Positions 1 through 5,492 of a stretch of 12,589 bases of DNA are shown piece by piece. The notes under the pieces are model-generated. The model was not told where the DNA came from, did not search any database, and saw only the letters and a program-made list of their open reading frames with translations. Every line of letters starts with the position of its first letter. Positions within the stretch are counted from its first letter, which is position 1. The position numbers and the translations under genes were made by a program. Source of the stretch: Candidatus Bipolaricaulota bacterium (lineage in GTDB: Bacteria; Bipolaricaulota; Bipolaricaulia; M55B111); NCBI GenBank assembly GCA_018334615.1, contig JAGXLP010000023.1, positions 1 through 12,589 on the forward strand, written 5' to 3'.

Positions 1-1
1 A

Positions 2-604
2 TTGAAACAAAGCAAACAGAAACTCCGTCAGTACTTCATCGAACTCGCCGAGACTACCTCTCGGGTGATGGGAGTGCGTGATCCTTACACCCAAAAACAC
101 GAACAGAGGGTGGGGGAACTGGCCAAGTAAGTCGGAAGAATTTTGGGTTTGACCGACGAAGAGCTTCTCGGACTCTATATCGGTGGTCTCCTCCACGACA
201 TAGGCAAGATCATAGTACCGGAAACCATCCTGACCGAGCCCGGCAAACTAAGCGATATCGAGTGGGAAATGATCAAATCCCACCCGGAAGTGGGCTACAA
301 TCAAATCCTTAAAGACACCGACTTCCCCTGGCCGGTGGCCGAGATGACCTTACACCACCACGAAAGACTGGACGGTTCCGGTTATCCTGATGGGCTGGAA
401 GGAGACCAACTTACCACCGAGGTAAGAATACTTGGTGCAGTTGACGTAGTAGAAGCGATGAGTACCAGAAGACCTTACCGAAAGGCAAGAACAAAGGAAA
501 GAACGCTTAACGTAATTAAAGAGGGCAAGGGGAATAAATTCGACCCGGAAGTGGTGGAGGTACTTATTGATATGATCGAAGAAGGGGAAGTAGAGTTTGG
601 TTGA
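2..604 (+). pseudogene. HD-GYP domain protein, 3' part, interrupted by in-frame TAA
   Basis: HD-GYP proteins are metal-dependent phosphodiesterases that usually hydrolyse cyclic di-GMP. Frame 2 is open from the window edge and reads a typical HD-GYP entry (VMGVRDPYTQKHEQRVGELAK, nt 65-127). It meets TAA at 128-130, then continues in the same frame as VGRILGLTDEELLGLYIGG. The HD dyad (LLHDIGK, His-Asp codons 194-199) and the GYP motif (GSGYP, GYP at 380-388) are intact, as is the C-terminus to the TGA at 602-604. The family normally runs straight through the stop position, so this looks like a nonsense mutation or base error. A TTG at 143 could restart translation just before the HD motif, giving 153 residues without helix 1, but it has no good ribosome site. 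The gene begins upstream of the window and may carry a sensor or receiver domain there. Domain identity is near certain; its state as a pseudogene is inferred. Confidence 0.8.
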
Positions 605-623
605 ACAACCAAATGTAATTTAC

Positions 624-643
624 AACCAAAGGCTCTCTTGGTT
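624..643 (+). terminator. Weak hairpin after the HD-GYP gene
   Basis: AACCAAAG (624-631) can pair with CTTGGTT (637-643) with one bulged A and a short loop. It lies 20 bases after the HD-GYP stop. The bases that follow (TGATTGATT) are only mildly T-rich, so terminator function is tentative. Confidence 0.3.
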
Positions 644-892
644 TGATTGATTACTGAAGGCGTTAATTATACCGGCGGTCTCTCCACCTGGGTTACTAAA
701 ACAATCTGTCGTTCCTATCTTAATGGAAAGACCAAGGACATAATATAGGACCGTAGATCCCCAAGCGACCTATCTTCCGGATAAATCACTGCCGGTAAAT
801 CTACCCCATTGTTACCTATGTAATAAACATCCACAGAAAAGGTTGTTAGAGTCCGGATGACCTATTTCCTTTAGGCTCAGAAGAAACTCGGG

Positions 893-898
893 TATAAA
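893..898 (+). promoter_or_regulatory. Candidate -10 element for gvpA
   Basis: TATAAA lies where a start of transcription near 905 would leave a leader of about 24 bases with the complete ribosome site GGGAGG (917-922). No matching -35 hexamer is visible, so this is a spacing and AT-content argument only. Confidence 0.3.
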
Positions 899-928
899 CA
901 AGTTATCTTTGTACACGGGAGGTAAATT

Positions 929-1147
929 ATGGCTGAAGTACAGAAAACAGCGTCAGGTGGTTCTCTAGCAGAAGTCGTCGACCGAATTCTTGATAAAGGC
1001 TTGGTAGTCGATGCTTGGGTTACAGTATCACTAGTTGGCATTGAGCTGCTGGCCGTGGAAGCTAGAGTCGTAGTCGCTTCCGTAGAGACATGGCTGAGAT
1101 ACGCCGAAGCAGTAGGCTTAACTGCTGAAGCAGCGGAAGCCGCGTAA
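929..1147 (+). CDS. gvpA: Gas vesicle structural protein GvpA
   Basis: GvpA is the small hydrophobic protein that forms the ribs of the gas vesicle shell. The 72-residue product shows the family's helix-strand-strand-helix core: [19 protein letters not shown] (residues 12-30), then alternating hydrophobic strands through [18 protein letters not shown], then a second helix ending [10 protein letters not shown]. Length matches the usual 70-80 residues. A strong ribosome site GGGAGG (917-922) sits 6 bases before the ATG. The tail is Ala/Glu-rich. It is the first gene of the cluster and is followed by a strong GC hairpin before gvpN. That arrangement suits high expression of the shell protein relative to the assembly genes. 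Two further GvpA-fold proteins (GvpJ, GvpM) are encoded downstream. This is the only copy with GvpA's short N-terminus and no extra domain. Identification is very secure. Confidence 0.97.
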   Translation: MAEVQKTASGGSLAEVVDRILDKGLVVDAWVTVSLVGIELLAVEARVVVASVETWLRYAEAVGLTAEAAEAA

Positions 1148-1160
1148 TTTTTCAACATTG

Positions 1161-1183
1161 GGGGGTCGGTCCATCCGGCCCCC
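1161..1183 (+). terminator. Strong GC hairpin between gvpA and gvpN
   Basis: GGGGGTCGG (1161-1169) pairs with CCGGCCCCC (1175-1183) over nine pairs (one G-U) with a five-base loop TCCAT. It lies 14 bases after the gvpA stop. There is no T-run after it (GTACCTTATC), so it is more likely a partial terminator or a 3' end stabiliser of gvpA mRNA than a full stop. Such an element would give more gvpA than downstream message. The structure is seen directly; its role is inferred. Confidence 0.7.
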
Positions 1184-1265
1184 GTACCTTATCGGCGCTG
1201 CTCAAGCAGATCAAAAATAGAATTCACGTAGTTGGGGAACGACACCTCAGAGGAGAAAATCGGTC

Positions 1266-2159
1266 ATGAAGAGAGAGCAATTTTATCCACAACCGGGCGA
1301 AGATTTTGTAAGTACAGGTGAGATCCAGAGAATAACGGAACGGAGCGTTTCTTACCTTGAATCCGACTTTCCGGTTCATTTTGCTGGTCCTACGGGGACC
1401 GGGAAAACCACTCTTGCAATGCATCTGGCTTCGCAGTTTGACCAGCCCGCCGTCCTTGTTCACGGGGATGAGGAATTAAATACCTCCGATCTCACCGGTA
1501 AACAGAATTCTTACAGCAAGAAAAAAGTCGTCGATAACTATATTCCCTCCGTATTGAAGACGGAGGAAAGAATTAACAAAAGATGGAACGCCCGGATACT
1601 CACAAAGGCGTGTAAGAAAGGGCAAATACTAATTTACGATGAGTTCTCCCGATCCAGGCCCGAAGCCAATAATGTCCTGCTCAGCGTTCTGGAAGAAGGA
1701 ATTCTGAACTTAACTACCAAAAATAGCAACGAAAGTTACGTCGAAGTCCATCCGGGCTTCAAAGCAATCTTCACGAGCAACCCCAGTGAATACGCAGGTG
1801 TTTATGGAACTCAGGACGCTCTGCTGGACAGAATGATAACGATTGATCTTCGTAACTACGATCTGGAAACGGAGACTAAAATAACTGCCAGTAAGGCGAA
1901 GATACCTGAGGAGAAGGCAAAAAAAATCGTGTCACTAACCCGAGACCTGAGAAAGTCAAGTTCTTCGGAAGATCATCAATATACGCTGAGATCTTCGATA
2001 AAGATTGGCAAGGCAATCAAGTCGATTGAGGCAGACCCTACCTCAGGGGATTCTACTTTTAAAGATATTTGTATCGACGTATTTAGTCAGCCCAGAAAAA
2101 ACGGTTACCGAGAGAAGAGAAAACAAAAGATCCTATCCAAGATAGAAGAAACCTTATGA
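1266..2159 (+). CDS. gvpN: Gas vesicle AAA+ ATPase GvpN
   Basis: GvpN is a MoxR-like AAA+ ATPase needed for enlargement of gas vesicles. The 297-residue protein has Walker A GPTGTGKT at residues 41-48, Walker B ILIYDE at 121-126, a sensor-1 stretch IFTSNP at 168-173 and an arginine region LLDRM at 186-190. N-terminal FVSTGEIQRITERSVSYL is typical of GvpN, as is the VHGDEELNTSDLTG segment (65-78). The C-terminus is a helical lid rich in Lys and Arg. Ribosome site AGGAG (1251-1255) is 10 bases before the ATG. A 118-base gap with the gvpA hairpin precedes it. The next ORF starts 17 bases after its stop, so gvpN is probably co-transcribed with the rest. Length and motifs agree with the family. 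Confidence 0.96.
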   Translation: MKREQFYPQPGEDFVSTGEIQRITERSVSYLESDFPVHFAGPTGTGKTTLAMHLASQFDQPAVLVHGDEELNTSDLTGKQNSYSKKKVVDNYIPSVLKTEERINKRWNARILTKACKKGQILIYDEFSRSRPEANNVLLSVLEEGILNLTTKNSNESYVEVHPGFKAIFTSNPSEYAGVYGTQDALLDRMITIDLRNYDLETETKITASKAKIPEEKAKKIVSLTRDLRKSSSSEDHQYTLRSSIKIGKAIKSIEADPTSGDSTFKDICIDVFSQPRKNGYREKRKQKILSKIEETL

Positions 2160-2176
2160 CCTGTAGGTGAATTATC

Positions 2177-2458
2177 GTGAGATCAAGAAGAAAGTCCGTC
2201 ATTGATATCAAAACCATAAATAGCCCAAAAGTCGGAAGGCGGAGAAAGCAGACTTATCTCCAGCTCCACGGTTTGTCAAACCGAAGAAAGCGGTTGAAAG
2301 ACGACCTGGAGAGACTACGGATAAGACGGGAGAAAGCGGAAAAGAAGTTAAGCGAGGTTCAGGAGCAGATGCAGATTCTCCTCGAAAAAAGCGGTGACGT
2401 GGAGAAAGTAAAATCCAGTAATCCTTCGAGGAACAAAAAAAATAATATGAAGTATTAG
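2177..2458 (+). CDS. Small basic coiled-coil protein between gvpN and gvpO
   Basis: I do not recognise this 93-residue protein with certainty. It starts at GTG with AGGTGA (2165-2170) 6 bases upstream. The N-terminal third is basic and probably disordered (MRSRRKSV, VGRRRKQT). A single long charged helix follows from about residue 34 to 73 with heptad spacing of Leu/Ile and Ala (LKDDLERLRIRREKAEKKL), suggesting a coiled coil. The C-terminus is Asn/Lys-rich. Small coiled-coil genes are common inside gas vesicle clusters. This could be a shell-associated or adaptor protein, for example for GvpN or GvpO, which flank it. It lies 17 bases after gvpN and 12 before gvpO, so it is clearly part of the operon. 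No catalytic motif or membrane segment is present. Confidence 0.75.
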   Translation: MRSRRKSVIDIKTINSPKVGRRRKQTYLQLHGLSNRRKRLKDDLERLRIRREKAEKKLSEVQEQMQILLEKSGDVEKVKSSNPSRNKKNNMKY

Positions 2459-2470
2459 TCTATAGGGGGT

Positions 2471-2743
2471 ATGATGGCTGGTTTTTTAGAAGCAAAAGAT
2501 ATCATCCTAGATTTCGCAGAAGAGAACTTTGGCACCAGGGGCGAAGTAATCAAGCTAGAGAAGTTTGAAGACGGGTGGGAAGGGGAACTGGAGATTACTC
2601 GTATCGACGAGTACAAGAAGAAACACGCTAAGCCCCAGACGGTCGAACGCTACTTAATAGAGCTGGACGAGGAAGGTGAGGTTATTTCATTTGAACGGGT
2701 CGAGACCAGATCTCGTGGCGAAATAAACTGGGAGAGAGAATAA
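2471..2743 (+). CDS. gvpO: Gas vesicle protein GvpO
   Basis: The 90-residue product matches the GvpO family. It has an N-terminal helix (EAKDIILDFAEENFG), then a three-strand region with the family's GWEGELEITRIDEY (residues about 35-48), then ERYLIELDEEGEVISFERV and a final conserved Arg-Gly near RSRGEIN. In haloarchaea and actinobacteria GvpO is needed for vesicle formation and is thought to affect expression or assembly; its biochemical role is not settled. A GGGGG tract (2465-2469) is only one base from the first ATG. The second ATG at 2474 is better spaced (4 bases) and may be the real start, giving 89 residues. It follows the coiled-coil ORF by 12 bases. Length is close to bacterial members; the longer N-terminus of haloarchaeal GvpO is absent. 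Confidence 0.92.
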   Translation: MMAGFLEAKDIILDFAEENFGTRGEVIKLEKFEDGWEGELEITRIDEYKKKHAKPQTVERYLIELDEEGEVISFERVETRSRGEINWERE

Positions 2744-2813
2744 TAATCCCCTTGTGAGTTCTAAGATATTCAACGACTGAACCCGAGATATTACTTGTTT
2801 AGGAGGTGGAAGG

Positions 2814-3815
2814 ATGAGTTTTGGAGAAGAAATGGCGGAGCTCGCCGAAGGAATTAAAGCAAACAAAAAGGCAAGGCTTGAAGAGCTTGCATCAATCAAA
2901 GCCAGAACCGAAGAAAGAAAAAGAGAATTGAAAAAGGACCTGAACCAGTTTACCGAAGAAAGGGAAGACAATAAGGAAGAACTGGAAGATAAATTAGCTG
3001 AGTTCGCCCGGGAACGGGGTCGATTCGTGACCAGGGTCAAAGATGAAACGAGAGAGGATCTTAATCGATTCAACCAGGAAAGACAGGACGAAATCAACGA
3101 TTTAATGGAAGAGCTAAACCAGGCAACGGAGGAACGAAGGGCTCAGGTAAAAAGGATAAAATCCGAGGTCAGAGACCTATTAGATACGGCAAGAGGGGAC
3201 CTGAAAGAATACGACAAAGAGAGGAAGGAATCCTTTTCCAGCCTAATGGAAGAGATACGAGAGGATGCACCAGAGAGGAAGAGCCAAGTGAAAGAGATAA
3301 AGGAATCCACTTCAGACTTATTACAAGAAACGATGGGTTTTCTCAACGAGCTAGCCAAAGCAAGGAAGGAGTCAACGGAAGCCTTAAAAGATGAACTGTC
3401 TCGGCATTCTGAAGAGAGAAAAAAGGAAATTGATGAAAAGCTAAGTAGGTGGAAACAGGAAAGAAAGACAGCCAGAGAGGCCTGGCGAAGTATAAAGGAA
3501 GTACCTTCCGAAGAAGAAACTGAGGAGACCGCGGAGGTTGAAGAGGAAGTCGAAGAAGAAACTGAGGAGACCGCGGAGGTTGAAGAGGAAACGGAAGAGG
3601 AAAAACTGGAGTTTGAAGAAGAAACAGAAGAAGAAAAGGCAAAATTCTACCAAGAGGTAGTGGAAGTCATAGAGGACAATCCTGGTGGAGTGAAGTTGAC
3701 GGAGATTGGTGAGGCTATCGGTGTAGATTGGCGCCAGCTAATCCTTGCGGCCAACAGTTTGGTAGAGGAAGGAAGGGTAAGGAAAGAGGATCGAACTTAC
3801 TACCTGGAGGATTAG
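2814..3815 (+). CDS. GvpC-like repeat coiled-coil protein with C-terminal winged-helix-like domain
   Basis: This 333-residue protein is almost entirely charged helix. Imperfect repeats can be lined up. Two units of 47 residues begin VKRIKSEVRDLL (112) and VKEIKESTSDLL (159). A 40-residue unit begins VTRVKDETREDL (72), one heptad shorter, and a diverged unit covers about 40-71. Repeated amphipathic helices are the hallmark of GvpC, which wraps and stiffens the vesicle shell, so a GvpC-like role is inferred; I cannot prove homology. Residues 231-277 are a Glu-rich linker with a 14-residue duplication. Residues 278-333 look like a small winged-helix domain: FYQEVVEVIEDNPGG, then LTEIGEAIGVDWRQLI, then LVEEGRVRKEDRTYYLE. 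Such a fold usually binds DNA or a protein partner and is not part of classical GvpC. There is a strong ribosome site AGGAGGTG (2801-2808), 5 bases from the ATG. A 70-base gap follows gvpO. Confidence 0.85.
   Translation: MSFGEEMAELAEGIKANKKARLEELASIKARTEERKRELKKDLNQFTEEREDNKEELEDKLAEFARERGRFVTRVKDETREDLNRFNQERQDEINDLMEELNQATEERRAQVKRIKSEVRDLLDTARGDLKEYDKERKESFSSLMEEIREDAPERKSQVKEIKESTSDLLQETMGFLNELAKARKESTEALKDELSRHSEERKKEIDEKLSRWKQERKTAREAWRSIKEVPSEEETEETAEVEEEVEEETEETAEVEEETEEEKLEFEEETEEEKAKFYQEVVEVIEDNPGGVKLTEIGEAIGVDWRQLILAANSLVEEGRVRKEDRTYYLED
3509..3590 (+). repeat. Tandem 42-base direct repeat in the acidic linker
   Basis: Forty bases at 3509-3548 recur without change at 3551-3590, a period of 42 bases or 14 codons, encoding EEETEETAEVEEE twice. 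Perfect identity at third codon positions shows a recent duplication or conversion. Shorter EEET/EEEK echoes follow. The tract can lengthen or shorten by slippage without breaking the frame. Confidence 0.9.
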
Positions 3816-3855
3816 GTGATCAAGCTTCTCAGACAAACTTTAAAATTGGGAGGTG

Positions 3856-3957
3856 ATGACCTTGGTAGAAATCCTCGAATCGGTGGGCTATCTACTTGTT
3901 TCAATTGGAGTTGCAGTCTTGTTGATTAGAGTCGGAGGCTATTTTGACGAAATTTAA
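3856..3957 (+). CDS. Membrane microprotein 1 (about 31-33 residues)
   Basis: This short ORF reads MTLVEILESVGYLLVSIGVA and continues with LLIR, then GGYFDEI, ending at TAA 3955-3957. GGGAGG at 3848-3853 is only 2 bases from the ATG but 8 bases from an in-frame TTG at 3862, so the TTG (31 residues) may be the true start. Residues about 5-24 form one hydrophobic helix long enough to cross a membrane, ending at an Arg and followed by an acidic tail. It aligns without gaps to the second microprotein at 4149: E-[IV]-L-x2-[VI]-G-x-LL-x2-[IV]-G, then x5 and [IL]-R. A ribosome site plus a paralogue in the same cluster argue that it is real. Function is unknown. It is not a GvpA-fold protein, as the strand-turn-strand pattern is missing. 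Confidence 0.7.
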   Translation: MTLVEILESVGYLLVSIGVAVLLIRVGGYFDEI

Positions 3958-4148
3958 ATTGTAGCCGAAAGAAACTCTCAAACTTATCCCATATGGCCAT
4001 ATGGATCTCACTTATGAAAGTTTCAAAAGGTGATATATCAGAGAATACCGGTAAACTTATCGTTACGTAAGACGAACGGCTAACTCTTTGAACCTGAAAT
4101 TAAACCATGCTTAACCTGGCCGTATAATCAGAAGGAGGTCATACATAT
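3958..4148 (+). promoter_or_regulatory. 191-base gap between the two microprotein genes
   Basis: No ORF with a ribosome site is seen here. The gap contains a perfect 16-base palindrome (3989-4004), flanked by AAACTT (3980-3985) and AAGTTT (4018-4023), which can pair around it. TATAAT at 4123-4128 matches the bacterial -10 exactly, with TTAAAC 17 bases upstream. However, a start near 4135 would cut into the ribosome site AAGGAGGT (4132-4139), so it probably does not drive the next gene as a simple promoter. Confidence 0.45.
3989..4004. promoter_or_regulatory. Perfect 16-base palindrome, candidate operator
   Basis: CCATATGGCCATATGG reads the same on both strands and contains two CATATG units. 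It lies in the non-coding gap before the second microprotein and gvpF. A dimeric regulator, such as the HTH or Crp/Fnr protein encoded here, could bind it. It could also fold as a hairpin in RNA. The palindrome is certain; the role is inferred. Confidence 0.55.
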
Positions 4149-4289
4149 ATGGATTTCTCTCTCGGAGAAGTTTTGCTGGGCATCGGGGGTCTTTTAGCAG
4201 GTGTAGGAGCCCTAATTGTCTTTCTCAGATTGGCGGAATTGATAGAAGGAAAGATCGACAAACAGAAGTCAGAGGACGCAGAGGGTTGA
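4149..4289 (+). CDS. Membrane microprotein 2 (46 residues)
   Basis: The ATG at 4149 has a near-perfect ribosome site AAGGAGGT (4132-4139) 9 bases upstream. The product begins MDFSLGEVLLGIGGLLAGVG, continues through a hydrophobic stretch to FLR at residues 25-27, then LAELIEGKIDKQ and an acidic end. Residues about 5-26 form one predicted membrane span rich in Gly and Leu. It is related to microprotein 1: the E, the two G, the LL pair and the closing R are shared at the same spacing. The stop is one base before the gvpF ATG, so the two are translationally coupled. A membrane anchor or adaptor for assembly factors, or a modulator of the shell surface, is possible, but nothing in the sequence shows which. 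Confidence 0.8.
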   Translation: MDFSLGEVLLGIGGLLAGVGALIVFLRLAELIEGKIDKQKSEDAEG

Positions 4290-4290
4290 G

Positions 4291-5046
4291 ATGAAAATAT
4301 ATCTCTATGGGACAATTCCTAAACAAGATGCGGAGTCTTGGGACCCTCAGGGCTTGAAAGCGGATATCGATGGGGAAAGGGCCGAGGTAGAACTGTTGGT
4401 CCACCAGGGTGTAGGTTTTCTCTACAGCAGAGTTGATCTGGGGGGTAAACTGAAAGCTACACGAAAGAACGTCCAGGCACACTCGGAAACCCTGGGAGAA
4501 CTTTTAGATCTTACCAGCACGCTCGCTCCGGTGAGCTTTGGTGCCATTGTTGACGATTTAAAAGCGGTAAAAAAAATAAGCTCGGAAAACAAAGAAATCC
4601 TCGAAGATACTCTTGAAAAGATCAATCATAAGGTAGAATACGGCGTCAAAACCTACTGGGACCCGGATGTTGTCGCCCGGGAGATAGGAGAAACGGACAG
4701 GAAAGTACAAAAACTTAAGAAGAAGGTACAAAAAGGCAAAGTAGGAGACCAGTACCAGGCCACGGTTGAGGTCGGGGAATTGATAGACGATAAAATCGAA
4801 ACTAAAAAAGAAGAACTTCGTAACACAATGTTAGAATACTTGACACCCGTATCGGACGAGTGGACATCCAACGAGATCTTTGACGAACGCATGGCGGCCA
4901 ACCTCGCCTTCCTGCTTGATCGCTCTTCCCAGGATGACTTTGATAAAGCCATGGAATCTCTGGGCAAATCCCAGCCCGGATACTTGACCTTCAAATTCAG
5001 TGGTCCCTGGCCCCCGTTTAACTTCGTAGACCTTGAACTAAGGTGA
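4291..5046 (+). CDS. gvpF: Gas vesicle assembly protein GvpF
   Basis: GvpF/GvpL family proteins are accessory proteins that bind GvpA and help nucleate vesicles. The 251-residue product starts with the strand MKIYLYGTIP and has a two-domain layout. The N-terminal alpha/beta domain includes LAPVSFGAIVDDLKAV, the usual 'P-x-x-F-G' segment. A long charged helical hairpin follows (about residues 125-185). The protein closes with FSGPWPPFNF (GPW at 238-240), a signature shared with the second family member at 7840-8652. The family's tryptic EYGVK-like motif is present (VEYGVKTYWD). GAGGG (4281-4285) lies 5 bases before the ATG, inside the end of microprotein 2. I call this copy GvpF because it precedes gvpG; F and L cannot be told apart by eye with certainty. 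Confidence 0.9.
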   Translation: MKIYLYGTIPKQDAESWDPQGLKADIDGERAEVELLVHQGVGFLYSRVDLGGKLKATRKNVQAHSETLGELLDLTSTLAPVSFGAIVDDLKAVKKISSENKEILEDTLEKINHKVEYGVKTYWDPDVVAREIGETDRKVQKLKKKVQKGKVGDQYQATVEVGELIDDKIETKKEELRNTMLEYLTPVSDEWTSNEIFDERMAANLAFLLDRSSQDDFDKAMESLGKSQPGYLTFKFSGPWPPFNFVDLELR

Positions 5047-5050
5047 TTAG

Positions 5051-5320
5051 GTGTTAATAGTCGACGACCTCCTGAAAGGTCTTTTCGTGGATGTGCCGGT
5101 CAAGATTACCAAGGAGGTACTGAAAGAGATCCAGAGGCAGGTCGACGCGGAACTAGGTAATTACTATAGCCCCGAAGGAGTTCAGAATGAACTAAGAAAA
5201 CTCCAGGTCAGCCTGGAAACAGGCGAGATAAGCAGGGAAGAATACGACAAGCGAGAAGAAGAGTTACTGGACGTGCTGGAGTCGCTTAGGTCGTTAAACG
5301 AAGAGACTCAGAAGGGTTAG
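5051..5320 (+). CDS. gvpG: Gas vesicle protein GvpG
   Basis: GvpG is a small helical accessory protein that partners with GvpF/GvpL in vesicle assembly. The 89-residue product fits the family: a hydrophobic start (MLIVDDLLKGLFVDVPVK), a helix with ELGNYYSPEGVQNELRKLQ, and the typical end TGEISREEYDKREEELLDVL. It uses a GTG start; AGGTGAT (5041-5047) spans the gvpF stop, so the two genes are coupled by a 4-base gap. The C-terminus is polar and likely flexible. It is followed by about 170 bases without a gene before gvpH. Family assignment rests on the conserved G-[ED]-I-[ST]-x-E-E-Y-x-x-x-E-E-E-L-L signature and on its place right after gvpF. Confidence 0.92.
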   Translation: MLIVDDLLKGLFVDVPVKITKEVLKEIQRQVDAELGNYYSPEGVQNELRKLQVSLETGEISREEYDKREEELLDVLESLRSLNEETQKG

Positions 5321-5492
5321 CCGAACCTATCACATCAGGTTATCCTTTATCCTATTTATCTCGGGCGGAGATCTAAAGCTGTTTTCTGCAAGTTTGATTC
5401 CTGGCTTCCGATACTGCCTCTTTAAAGTTTTATATTGTGAGAATAGAATTAGTAGGTAAAAACTTTATTAAACCCGTAAGAGGTGACCTCAA
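5321..5492 (+). promoter_or_regulatory. Leader region upstream of gvpH
   Basis: There is no gene here. Just after gvpG, AACCT (5324-5328) and AGGTT (5337-5341) can form a weak stem. AT-rich elements TTTTATATT (5428-5436) and TTTATTAAAC (5464-5473) could belong to a promoter for gvpH, but no clean -35/-10 pair is visible. The ribosome site AGAGGTGA (5479-5486) is part of an exact inverted repeat GAGGT-G-ACCTC (5480-5490). TTATCCTATT at 5347-5356 recurs at 6218-6227. Confidence 0.35.

Larger units (their letters stand above)
605..928 (+). promoter_or_regulatory. Non-coding gvpA upstream region
   Basis: These 324 bases carry no convincing gene on either strand. They separate the HD-GYP gene from gvpA and must hold the promoter of the gvp operon. 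The best -10-like element is TATAAA at 893-898, about 31 bases before the gvpA start. It has no good TTGACA partner 16-18 bases upstream, which would suit an activator-dependent promoter. An imperfect inverted repeat (ACAAG / CTTTGT, 898-912) overlaps its downstream edge and could be an operator. CCGG tetramers at about 777-795 flank a short AT-rich stretch. No sigma-54 or FNR-type site was recognised by eye. Confidence 0.5.

Noticed and set aside
3509..3590. Tandem repeat considered as a CRISPR or mobile-element trace
   Set aside because: Only two copies, no spacers, in-frame and coding; it is a protein repeat.
3343..3653. Long reverse-strand open frames opposite the coiled-coil gene
   Set aside because: They mirror the Glu/Lys-rich coding strand (Phe/Leu-rich shadows) and have no ribosome site.
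4123..4128. Perfect TATAAT before microprotein 2
   Set aside because: Transcription would start inside the ribosome site 4132-4139, and the -35 is poor, so it is not called as a promoter for that gene.
3856..4289. Microproteins as truncated GvpA copies
   Set aside because: They lack the strand-turn-strand pattern and the D-R-I-L-x-K-G motif of GvpA.
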